This document shows positions 35,990 to 44,004 of a stretch of DNA of 64,000 bases, piece by piece (position 1 is the stretch's first letter; each line of letters opens with the position of its first letter). The position numbers and the translations under genes were made by a program. The notes beneath the pieces are model-generated. The model searched no databases. It saw only the letters and a program-made list of their open reading frames with translations, and was not told the DNA's origin. Source of the stretch: Tianweitania sediminis (GTDB lineage Bacteria; Pseudomonadota; Alphaproteobacteria; Rhizobiales; Rhizobiaceae); the NCBI RefSeq assembly GCF_017813335.1, contig NZ_JAGIYY010000001.1, positions 868,001 through 932,000 on the forward strand, in the 5' to 3' direction.

Positions 35990-36066
35990 TGGTGATCCCG
36001 ACAGGAATCGAACCTGTGACCTACAGATTAGGAATCTGTCGCTCTATCCTACTGAGCTACGGGACC
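35990..36066 (-). tRNA. tRNA-Arg (anticodon CCU)
   Basis: 77-nt tRNA on the minus strand, 5' GGTCCCGTAGCTCAG, anticodon stem ACAGA with loop TTCCTAA giving anticodon CCT, T arm GGTTCGATTCC, acceptor CGGGATC and encoded ACCA. All four arms pair. It lies between the threonine ammonia-lyase gene and a gap upstream of a hypothetical gene. Confidence 0.97.
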
Positions 36067-36308
36067 CGCGACGTCTTGAAAAACACGTCCCACCACAAGC
36101 GCTACCATAACGGGTGGAGCCGCGTCCGCCAAGGCTTGCCGAAGCGACAACCGCCACTTTCCCGCTGCAAAGGAGAAAGCGAACCTTCCGTGTCGGATCG
36201 CGTTTCTTTCGTGCGTTCTTGGACTCGACAGAACGAAAAACAAGTTTAGCGTTGAAGCATCAGCCCGGCCGACGGGACACTGGTGCGGGCGAGTGGAGGC
36301 TGCGTATC

Positions 36309-36602
36309 ATGCCAAACGACAGGGAAGCCAAGGATTCGCTCGCGGCCGGTCAGCCGCTCGAAACCTTCGGGATCAGCAAGCGCAACCACCTTGCCCAACG
36401 CAAGGCCGTGGGCGACCTGCTTCAGCGCCAGAAACGGCTATTCGTGTTGCGCAAGGATTTCAGCCAGGGCGGCATGACGGCCCGCATCCGCTACGGCAAC
36501 CGGTATTATGACGTGGACGGAGCAGGACTGGCGCAAATCCGCGACGGCATCGATCCCGCGGATATCTGGACCGCGGAGGAAGTCGATCCGACCAGCCCCT
36601 GA
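36309..36602 (+). CDS. Conserved-looking hypothetical protein, 97 aa
   Basis: No family recognised. The central part is strongly basic (ISKRNHLAQRKAVGDLLQRQKRLFVLRKDF), then MTARIRYGNRYYDVDGAGLAQIRDGIDP and an acidic end. No signal peptide, membrane segment or Cys. Frame and composition look coding. It converges with the diguanylate cyclase gene at 36625, leaving 22 bases. A nucleic-acid contact is possible from the basic patch, but this is a guess. Confidence 0.6.
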   Translation: MPNDREAKDSLAAGQPLETFGISKRNHLAQRKAVGDLLQRQKRLFVLRKDFSQGGMTARIRYGNRYYDVDGAGLAQIRDGIDPADIWTAEEVDPTSP

Positions 36603-36624
36603 CCCTGGCCCGAGTTGAGGTCTC

Positions 36625-37773
36625 TTAGGCCGCGACCTGCAGGCGAGACACGCCCACACGGTTTCTTCCTTCGTTTTTCGCCCGGTAAAGAGCGTTGTCT
36701 GCGCGCTCCAAGATGGCGTCGAAGCTTTCGCCACCCACCGCCGAGAAGGCCACACCGATCGAGACAGTGGCCTTGATGGTGCCGCTTGCGGATTCGATTG
36801 TCGCCGCGCTGAAAGTAGCGCGGATGTCTTCTGCCAAGCGGGTGGCGAGCCGGAAACTGGCATCCGGCATCACGATGCAGAATTCCTCGCCGCCCAACCG
36901 CGCTGCCAGATCCCCGAACACGACCTTATCGCGGATGATGCCCGCGAACTTTTCCAGCACGAGGTCACCGCCGGCATGACCGAAGCGATCATTGATGCTT
37001 TTGAAGTGATCGAGGTCGAGCACGATCACAGCCATGCTTGCGGGGATGCGGCCGGCGCCCAGCCCCTCAAACAAGGCACGGCGGTTCAGCAAGCCGGTCA
37101 ACGCGTCGATGCGGGCGGTCTGTTTATGGTGAAGCGCGATGCGAGCCTGGTTCATGGCCAAGGAAATGGCGCCGATGCCTGATAAGCCGATGATGGCGGC
37201 AAGCGAGTTCAGATCCTCCGCCCAATTGTTCGGGCGCGCATGGAGGATCCAGGCGTGATCCGCGATCAACGGTACGGCACACAAGAAGAAGGATGCTGCC
37301 GTGAGCGCGTAAAGAAGGGTGTTCACCGTCATTGCGAATGGCGCTTCGCGGCGGCACGACCAGTAAGTTCCAGCCGAAAGCAGCAAGAGGCAACCCAGTG
37401 CGATGTTGCCGAGGATGGTTCCGATGCCGGAAAAACCGAGAGCGAACGGGTAAAGAACCACGCCGACCGATAGCATCGCGGCGCCGGCAACCTTGAGGCG
37501 ATGCATCCTGCCGCGGAATTGAAGCGCACCGGCATAGATCAGCGAGAACCCGACAATGAAGCCGAGAAAGGACGCGCACTGCGTGATGGGGTCGTAGTTG
37601 TCGCCAAGTGCTACAAACAGAACAACGCCCACCACAACACAGGCGAGACCGGCCGACCACGTCAGCAGGTAAGCATCCATTCGGGTGGTCATCCAGCTAA
37701 GCAGCAGGGTGACGCAAAGCGCCATGGTGGAGAAGCCGACGGCCGCCAAAAGGGAATATTGGTCAAGAAGCAT
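36625..37773 (-). CDS. Membrane diguanylate cyclase (GGDEF domain)
   Basis: Makes cyclic di-GMP from two GTP at the inner membrane. 382 residues: N-terminal half has about six hydrophobic segments (a MASE-like sensor), then a GGDEF domain with DALTGLLNRRALFE, VIVLDLDHFKSINDRFGHAGGDLVL and active-site GGEEF. The allosteric RxxD inhibition site expected just before GGEEF is VFGD here, so product inhibition is probably absent. Start ATG 37773. Confidence 0.93.
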   Translation of the reverse strand: MLLDQYSLLAAVGFSTMALCVTLLLSWMTTRMDAYLLTWSAGLACVVVGVVLFVALGDNYDPITQCASFLGFIVGFSLIYAGALQFRGRMHRLKVAGAAMLSVGVVLYPFALGFSGIGTILGNIALGCLLLLSAGTYWSCRREAPFAMTVNTLLYALTAASFFLCAVPLIADHAWILHARPNNWAEDLNSLAAIIGLSGIGAISLAMNQARIALHHKQTARIDALTGLLNRRALFEGLGAGRIPASMAVIVLDLDHFKSINDRFGHAGGDLVLEKFAGIIRDKVVFGDLAARLGGEEFCIVMPDASFRLATRLAEDIRATFSAATIESASGTIKATVSIGVAFSAVGGESFDAILERADNALYRAKNEGRNRVGVSRLQVAA

Positions 37774-37914
37774 CAAATTTTGGCTGCCGGAACATCGCTT
37801 CTGCTCAATGACGCTTTTGCCCTAATGTTCTACCAACAGGAAGATCAGGCAGCCATACGAATGGCAGATGCGTGGCGCGATGGTTTACGCTGGGTTAGCA
37901 ACCATGCCGCGGCA

Positions 37915-38670
37915 TCAATAGAAGACGGCGATCTTGCGTCCGGCAATCTCATGGATGGCCATGTCGGTGTTGAAGATCTCGGTCAGCACCGACGCCTGCA
38001 TCACCGCGTCCGGCGCTCCCTGGAACGCCACCTTGCCCGCCTTCATGGCCACGATGTGATCGGAATAACAGGAGGCGAAGTTGATGTCGTGCAGCACCAG
38101 CACGATCGTCTTGTTGAAGTGGTCTGCCGCACGGCGCAACAAGCGCATCATGCCGGCGGCATGGCGCATGTCGAGATTGTTCAGGGGCTCGTCGAAGAGC
38201 GCATAGTCGGTGTCCTGGCACAGCACCATGGCGACAAAGGCGCGTTGCCGCTGGCCGCCGGAGAGCTCATCGAGGAAGCGATCGGCCAGCGGCTGGAGGT
38301 CGAGAAACCCAAGTGCGCGGTCCACATGAACCTTGTCTTCGCCTGTGGGGCGGTCCTTGGTATAGGGATAGCGGCCGAACGCCACCAGGTCGCGTACTGT
38401 CAGGCGCGCCGTCATGTGGTTGTCCTGGCGCAGGATCGACAAGCGACGAGCAAGCACGTCGCCGCGCGTTTTGGTGACGTCCAGCCCGTCGATGCCGATC
38501 CAGCCCGTGGACATTGGAAGCAGACGGCTCATCATGGACAACAACGTCGACTTGCCGGCGCCGTTCGGCCCGATAATGGAGGTCACGCCGCCCTTGGGCA
38601 AGGTGAGGTCCACGCCATCCACCACCAGCGTGTCGCCATACTGTTTGGAAACCGATTTCAGCTCGATCAT
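37915..38670 (-). CDS. Ferric-siderophore ABC transporter ATPase (FepC-like)
   Basis: 251-residue ATPase: Walker A GPNGAGKS, Q-loop LRQDNHMT, signature LSGGQRQRAF, Walker B YALFDEPLNNLDMRH and VLHDINFASCYSD. Last gene of the siderophore operon; its ATG overlaps the permease stop by 4 bases. The FecE/CeuD group is the closest family type. Confidence 0.94.
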   Translation of the reverse strand: MIELKSVSKQYGDTLVVDGVDLTLPKGGVTSIIGPNGAGKSTLLSMMSRLLPMSTGWIGIDGLDVTKTRGDVLARRLSILRQDNHMTARLTVRDLVAFGRYPYTKDRPTGEDKVHVDRALGFLDLQPLADRFLDELSGGQRQRAFVAMVLCQDTDYALFDEPLNNLDMRHAAGMMRLLRRAADHFNKTIVLVLHDINFASCYSDHIVAMKAGKVAFQGAPDAVMQASVLTEIFNTDMAIHEIAGRKIAVFY

Positions 38671-39653
38671 CGCACAACGCCTCGCAGCAGGAGCGTGAGA
38701 AACACCAGCCCACCCACGAATTCGATGACGATGCTGAGCGAAGCGTTGAGGGCGAGCACGCGCTCCAGCACCACCTGGCCTCCGACGATGCACAGGATCG
38801 CGATCAACGTGGCGGCCGGCAGGATGTGCTTGTGCCGGCTGCTTGGCATCACCTGATAAGCGAGGCTCGCCACAAGGAGGCCAAAGAACGTGACCGGTCC
38901 AACGAGTGCGGTGGACACGGACACAAGGATCGCGACGATCACCAGGATCAGCGTCACCGCCTTCTTGTGATCGACGCCAAGGCCGATCGCCGCATCGCGG
39001 CCAAGCGCAAGCACGTCGAAAGTGTGAAAGATGCGCCAGCCCACCAGGCTGACGCCGCCGATCATGCCGGCGGATACGAGAAGCAGATCGGTGTCGGCGA
39101 TGTTGAAGCTTGCGAACAACCGGTCCTGCAGCACCGCAAACTCATTGGGGTCGATGACCCGCTGCAGGAAGGACGTGATCGAGCGGAACAGGATGCCGAT
39201 CACAACTCCCACCAGCAGCAGAAGGTGGAGGCTGCGGCCTTCGCCGCTGAAGAGCCAGCGGTAAAGCAGGCCCGAAAACAGAACCATGGCGACGACCTCA
39301 CCCAGAAACATCAGGCGGGGATCAATCTCGGTCACCCGCAGCGAACCCAGATGGAACACGAGCAGCGTCTGGATCAGAACGTAAAGCGCATCGAAGCCCA
39401 TGATGGAGGGAGTCAGAATGCGGTTGTTGGTGACTGTCTGAAACAACACGGTGGAAACGGCTACCGCGTAGGCGACCAGCACCATGCCCGCCAGCTTTGC
39501 ACCGCGGAAGGGCAGAACGAAGCTCCAGCGGCCATTGGCGCCGACCGTCATGAAGCCGACCATCGCGATCAGCGCCAGAACGGCCAGAAGTGTGAGAACC
39601 ATGCCCGGCGTGGCTTTGGGCGCAAGCCTTGGGAGCGCCCTATCAAGCGACAC
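38667..39653 (-). CDS. Ferric-siderophore ABC transporter permease (FecCD family), second
   Basis: 328-residue permease with 8-10 hydrophobic segments; GRDAAIGLGVDHKKAV is the coupling-helix region and GPVTFFGLLVASLAYQ a FecCD motif. GTG start at 39653 overlaps the end of the other permease gene by 11 bases. Works as the heterodimer partner of the 39643-40632 product. Confidence 0.93.
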   Translation of the reverse strand: MSLDRALPRLAPKATPGMVLTLLAVLALIAMVGFMTVGANGRWSFVLPFRGAKLAGMVLVAYAVAVSTVLFQTVTNNRILTPSIMGFDALYVLIQTLLVFHLGSLRVTEIDPRLMFLGEVVAMVLFSGLLYRWLFSGEGRSLHLLLLVGVVIGILFRSITSFLQRVIDPNEFAVLQDRLFASFNIADTDLLLVSAGMIGGVSLVGWRIFHTFDVLALGRDAAIGLGVDHKKAVTLILVIVAILVSVSTALVGPVTFFGLLVASLAYQVMPSSRHKHILPAATLIAILCIVGGQVVLERVLALNASLSIVIEFVGGLVFLTLLLRGVVR

Positions 39654-40632
39654 GGGCGTTTGGCCTGAGGATGAGGAACAGGAAGAAGGCGCTGCCCACG
39701 ATCCCGATCACGGTGCCGATCGGCACCTCGTAAGGGTACAAGATCAAGCGGCCCGCGATGTCGCAGACCAGAACAAATCCCGCGCCGAGGATCGCCACCC
39801 AAGGTAGCGATTTCGACAGATTATCGCCAAGCGCCAGGCTGACCACGTTCGGCACGATCAGGCCGATAAAGGGCACCATTCCAACGGTGACCACCACGGC
39901 CGCCGTGACCATGGACACGATCAGGAGCCCGAGTGCTACGATGCGTCGGTAGTTCAGCCCCACATTGGTGGCGAAAGCCTCGCCCATGCCTGCCACCGTG
40001 AAACGCGCGGCGGCAAAGTAAGCCAGCAGGGTGAGGCCTGCGGCGATCCAAAGAAGCTCGTAGCGGCCCCGCAGCACGCCTGAGAAATCGCCGGTGGTCC
40101 AGGCGCTGATCGATTGCAGCATATCGGTGCGATAAGCAAAGAAGGTGGTGATCGCGCTGATCACGCCGCCCAGCATGATGCCGACCAGGGGAACAAGCAG
40201 AACGGAGCGCAGGGGAATACGGCGCAGGATCGCCAGAAAAAGGCTCGTTCCCGCCAGGGCGAAAAGCGCTGCCACCAGCATCTTGCCGAACATCGGCAAG
40301 CCGGGCGCAAGAAGCATCACGGCGAGGATGCCGAGACTGGCAGATTCCACCGTGCCGGCGGTGGACGGTTCCACGAAGCGGTTGCGGGCCAGCATCTGCA
40401 TGATGGTGCCGCACACGGCCATGCCGGATCCGGCGAGGATCAAAGCCAGCGTCCGGGGCAGGCGGCTGATCATCAACACCTCGGCCGCGCGCCCGCCATC
40501 CTGGCCGGACAGCAGCGCTGCCAAGGACACTTCGCTGACGCCCACGAACAGGCTCACCACCGCCAGAAGCGGGATCGTGGCGGCAGCCAGAAGCAACCAG
40601 GATATGTGCCATCTGCGGGCGCGGGTCGGCAT
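39643..40632 (-). CDS. Ferric-siderophore ABC transporter permease (FecCD family), first
   Basis: 329-residue permease: LPRTLALILAGSGMAVCGTIMQ is the classical FecCD start, FVEPSTAGTVESASLGI follows, and GMVPFIGLIVPNVVSLALG near the C terminus. Start ATG 40632; a leucine codon upstream is less likely. Sits 85 bases after the binding-protein gene. Confidence 0.93.
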   Translation of the reverse strand: MPTRARRWHISWLLLAAATIPLLAVVSLFVGVSEVSLAALLSGQDGGRAAEVLMISRLPRTLALILAGSGMAVCGTIMQMLARNRFVEPSTAGTVESASLGILAVMLLAPGLPMFGKMLVAALFALAGTSLFLAILRRIPLRSVLLVPLVGIMLGGVISAITTFFAYRTDMLQSISAWTTGDFSGVLRGRYELLWIAAGLTLLAYFAAARFTVAGMGEAFATNVGLNYRRIVALGLLIVSMVTAAVVVTVGMVPFIGLIVPNVVSLALGDNLSKSLPWVAILGAGFVLVCDIAGRLILYPYEVPIGTVIGIVGSAFFLFLILRPNARVA

Positions 40633-40717
40633 GAGCACCAATCAAGCAACAGGGCAGCCCGCCCGGTGTTTCGGGGGACTGCCGCAAGCGACTGACAAAT
40701 TGGAGTTGCGTCGTCAA

Positions 40718-41641
40718 CTATCGCTTTGAAAGGGCCTTGGCGATCTGATCGGCGTTCTGTTGCATGGCGGTCAGGCCGCCGCCCACCAGGTACCAGTTGG
40801 CCGAATTCAGGTAGACGACCTGATCTTCCTTCCAGGCCGTGGTCTGGGCCACCAATTCATTGTCCAGAAACTGCGCCGCAGCTTCGCCTTCGCGCCCGAT
40901 GGCCGCATCGCGGTCGATCACGAAGAGCCAGTCCGGGTTGGTTTCCAGGATCAGCTCGAAGGACGCGGCCTGACCGTGGTTGGCCGTGTCGAGATCGGTG
41001 CGTGCCGGCTGCACGCCATAATCCGAATAAAGCACGCCGAAGCGCGAGCCCGGACCATAAGCGCTCATCTTGCCGCCTGTCGTAAGCACGATCAGCCCCT
41101 TGCCGGCATCGGCTGCCGCGTCTCGCGCGACCTTGATCGAGGCATCCAGCGCCTGAAGCTTGGCGTCCGCTTCCGCTTCCTTGCCGAAGATCTTGGCTAA
41201 CGTTCGGACGTTGTCCTTCGCGCTTGCCACGAAGTCGTCCTGATCCACCGTCAAGTCGATGGTGGGCGCGAGCTTCGCGAGGTCGTTATATTTCGGGCTC
41301 GAGCGGCCGCCCACGATGATCAGATCAGGCTCGGCCGCACTGACGGCTTCATAGTCAGGCTCAAACAGGGAGCCGACCTTGCTGTAATCGTCCGTGCCGA
41401 ACTTGGCGAGGTGCTGGGGATACTTCGCCGTTGGCACCCCCTGCACCTCCACGCCGAGTGCATCGAGCGTGTCAAGGCTGGCCACGTCGAAGACTAGAAC
41501 CTTGTCCGGGCGTGCCGGCAACGTCGTTTCACCTTGCGCATGGGTAATCGTGATCTCCTCCGCGGTGGCAGAGCTCGCAAGCCCTGTGGCGCAAAGCGGC
41601 GCAACCAGAATGGCGGCGAGGATCGAACGTCGTGAGAACAT
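40718..41641 (-). CDS. Siderophore-binding periplasmic protein (CeuE/FatB-like)
   Basis: 307 residues with a signal peptide (FSRRSILAAILVAPLCATGLASSATA; a Tat-like SRRS with weak twin-arginine). The mature part contains RPDKVLVFDVASLDTLDALG, EPDLIIVGGRSSPKYNDLAKLAP and PDWLFVIDRDAAIG, the pattern of catecholate-type binding proteins. Delivers ferric siderophore to the permeases downstream. Confidence 0.93.
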   Translation of the reverse strand: MFSRRSILAAILVAPLCATGLASSATAEEITITHAQGETTLPARPDKVLVFDVASLDTLDALGVEVQGVPTAKYPQHLAKFGTDDYSKVGSLFEPDYEAVSAAEPDLIIVGGRSSPKYNDLAKLAPTIDLTVDQDDFVASAKDNVRTLAKIFGKEAEADAKLQALDASIKVARDAAADAGKGLIVLTTGGKMSAYGPGSRFGVLYSDYGVQPARTDLDTANHGQAASFELILETNPDWLFVIDRDAAIGREGEAAAQFLDNELVAQTTAWKEDQVVYLNSANWYLVGGGLTAMQQNADQIAKALSKR

Positions 41642-41691
41642 TGGAGTTTTCCTGAACTGGAAGCTGGCACGGCAGGAGCCGGCGAGACGGT

Positions 41692-43863
41692 TTAGAAGTT
41701 GGTGGTAAGGCTGACCCAAAGGCGGCGGCCTTCCATGGTGGTGTTGTAGTCCGTGGCATCCACCGTCTTGTCGAAGGCGTTGTAGACCGCAGCCTTGAAC
41801 ACCGCGCCGCCTTCGTTGGGCGAATAAGACAGACCGAAGTCGACGGTGGCGTAGTCGTCGTATTCTCGACCGGCCGTGCCGTTGATGATCACGGGTCTTC
41901 CGTTGCTGCCGATGCGGGCGCCGGACGCAATTTCCTCGCCATGGTAGTTCACCGACGTCCAGGCTTCCAGACCATCAACCGGGGTCAGCCAGTCGGCGCG
42001 CAGGTTGGCCATGTGCTCGGGCGTGCGGGCCAGCGGGAAGCCGGCAAAGGCGCCGGTCTTCTGCTGCGAGTCTGTGTAGGTGTAGCTGCCGCGCAGGGAC
42101 AGGGTGTCGGTAGCGTCCCAGGTCGCGGTGAGTTCCACGCCCTGGATGGTCGCATCGTCGATGTTGTAGTTGTACCAGAGCCGGTAGTTTGGATCCTCGC
42201 TCCAGCGCACCGGATTGCCGCTGTCGTCGAGCACGAGCGCGTTGGTGATCTTGTCCTTGAAGTCCGTGTAAAAGTAGGTGGCACCTGCGGTGAAGCCCGA
42301 ATAATTGTCCCAAAGGACGCCCAGTTCGTAGCTGGTGCTCGTTTCCGCCTTAAGATCGGGATCAGCGATAATCACGCCGCATGTTCCCGCCGGACCATAG
42401 GAACAGCCGCCACCCCCGGTGGTGTAGGCATAGCCGGGCGAAATGGACCGAATGTCGGGTGCCCGGAAGCCGGTGGACACGCCACCCTTGACCGTCAGTT
42501 GCTCCGTCGGATTCCACACGCCGTAAAGCCTGGGGCTGATCTGCGCGTCGTAGAGTTCGTGCTTGTCGTAGCGCAAGCCGCCGTGCAGCGCGAACGTGTC
42601 GGTCATGCGCCACTCGTCTTCGGCAAACAGCGCCCATTGCAGGACCTGGAACTCCTCTTCGACCCCGGTGCGCCGGCCGGAGTTCTGATCGGTCAGCAAG
42701 GCATCGAAGACCTGCCCGCCAGTGGTGAGCATGTGGTCGCCCCAGAGTGTGAAGGGTGTCGTTGCCTTGGCGTCGAGTACGGAGTTGCGGATCTCAGGCG
42801 ACCGGACATTTTCCACGAACTGGCTGAGGCGTGGCGTCCAGGCATAGCTCGTCCGTTCCGCCCATTCCTGGGAAAACGACACTTCCGACGTGGTCCAGCC
42901 CCAGCGGCCGACATGGGTGAAGGACCAATGGTCGCGATCATTGTGGTTGTAGCTGCCGTTGCCATCCGCTGCCAGCGTTTCGCCCGGATTAGCCTGCCGC
43001 TTCGCCCGCGTGGTGCCGCCTTCAAGCAGGAAGTCGTGGTTTTCATTCGGTGTAAAGGTCATGCGGGCGGTCAGGTCCCGCTCGTCCGCGCCCGTGGTGC
43101 CGCTCAAGAAGCTGTCTTCTTCGCGCCGATAGGCACGGCCCCAGAACTGCAGGCCAAGCTTGTCCTGGTAAACCGGTCCGCTGCCGTAAAACGACACCTG
43201 GCCGGCATTGCCGAAGCGATCGTGCTGCTGCACCGTTCCGTCCAGGGTGACGCTGCCGCTCCAGTGATCGGCGACCTTGCGGGTAATTACGTTGATCACC
43301 CCACCCATGGCGTCCGAACCGTAAAGCGAGGACATCGGCCCGCGTACGACCTCGATCCTCTCAATGGCGCTGATCGGCGGAATGAAGCTCTGCTCAAAGC
43401 CGGAATTGCCGTTTGTGCGCGCGTCGCGCGTTGATTGCCGCTTACCGTCGACGAGGATCAGCGTGTATTGCCCCGGCAACCCACGGATGAAGATGTCCTT
43501 TTCGTTGGCGACGCCGGTGACGGCGACGCCCTGCACTTCGCGCAGCGCATCCGTCAGATCACGGAACGTGCCTTTTTCCAGCTCTTCCCGTGTGATCACC
43601 GAGATGCTGGCCGGTGCATCCTTGACGTTCTGCTCGAAGCCGGTGGCGGTAACCACCACCTGCTGGAGTTCGACGGCCCGGTTGTCCGGCGTGGCCTGGC
43701 GAAGCGTCCGCGGGTTTTCGTCTTCCTCGACATCGATCACCGTGGTTTGCGCTTGCGCTGCGCTGGCAAGAAGCAGTGCCAGGCATGAGCTGGCGAGCAG
43801 CTTGGGGAGCCGAGCCCCCGCGCGGCCTTCCCTGGGTGGTGTCGTTCTCGTGTTCACGCGCAT
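41692..43863 (-). CDS. TonB-dependent outer-membrane siderophore receptor
   Basis: 723-residue receptor. After the signal peptide comes the plug domain: VVVTATGFEQNVKDAPASIS is the TonB-box/plug start, FIRGLPGQYTLILVDGKRQS, and EVVRGPMSSLYGSDAMGGVINVITRK. The rest is a beta barrel ending in aromatic LWVSLTTNF. Similar to catecholate receptors of the FepA/BfrE/CirA group. First gene of the uptake operon. Start ATG 43863. I see no convincing Irr or RirA box upstream. Confidence 0.94.
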   Translation of the reverse strand: MRVNTRTTPPREGRAGARLPKLLASSCLALLLASAAQAQTTVIDVEEDENPRTLRQATPDNRAVELQQVVVTATGFEQNVKDAPASISVITREELEKGTFRDLTDALREVQGVAVTGVANEKDIFIRGLPGQYTLILVDGKRQSTRDARTNGNSGFEQSFIPPISAIERIEVVRGPMSSLYGSDAMGGVINVITRKVADHWSGSVTLDGTVQQHDRFGNAGQVSFYGSGPVYQDKLGLQFWGRAYRREEDSFLSGTTGADERDLTARMTFTPNENHDFLLEGGTTRAKRQANPGETLAADGNGSYNHNDRDHWSFTHVGRWGWTTSEVSFSQEWAERTSYAWTPRLSQFVENVRSPEIRNSVLDAKATTPFTLWGDHMLTTGGQVFDALLTDQNSGRRTGVEEEFQVLQWALFAEDEWRMTDTFALHGGLRYDKHELYDAQISPRLYGVWNPTEQLTVKGGVSTGFRAPDIRSISPGYAYTTGGGGCSYGPAGTCGVIIADPDLKAETSTSYELGVLWDNYSGFTAGATYFYTDFKDKITNALVLDDSGNPVRWSEDPNYRLWYNYNIDDATIQGVELTATWDATDTLSLRGSYTYTDSQQKTGAFAGFPLARTPEHMANLRADWLTPVDGLEAWTSVNYHGEEIASGARIGSNGRPVIINGTAGREYDDYATVDFGLSYSPNEGGAVFKAAVYNAFDKTVDATDYNTTMEGRRLWVSLTTNF

Positions 43864-44004
43864 TTTTGTCCCTGCCCTAAAACTTGAGCTGGGTTGTCTT
43901 CTTATGTACAGAACGCGGGTGGTCAACGGGCGTGTTGGCGAGCGATTCCAACTTCAGGAAAGCGCAAAACGCTTCAGCAGCGATGCTGCGAACGGGTGCT
44001 TTGG

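Noticed and set aside
35990-36300. Genomic island attached at tRNA-Arg
   Set aside because: No integrase gene and no second copy of the tRNA 3' end noticed downstream; flanking genes look ordinary.
43864-44004. Irr (ICE) or RirA box for the siderophore receptor
   Set aside because: No sequence close enough to the known rhizobial motifs to support a call.
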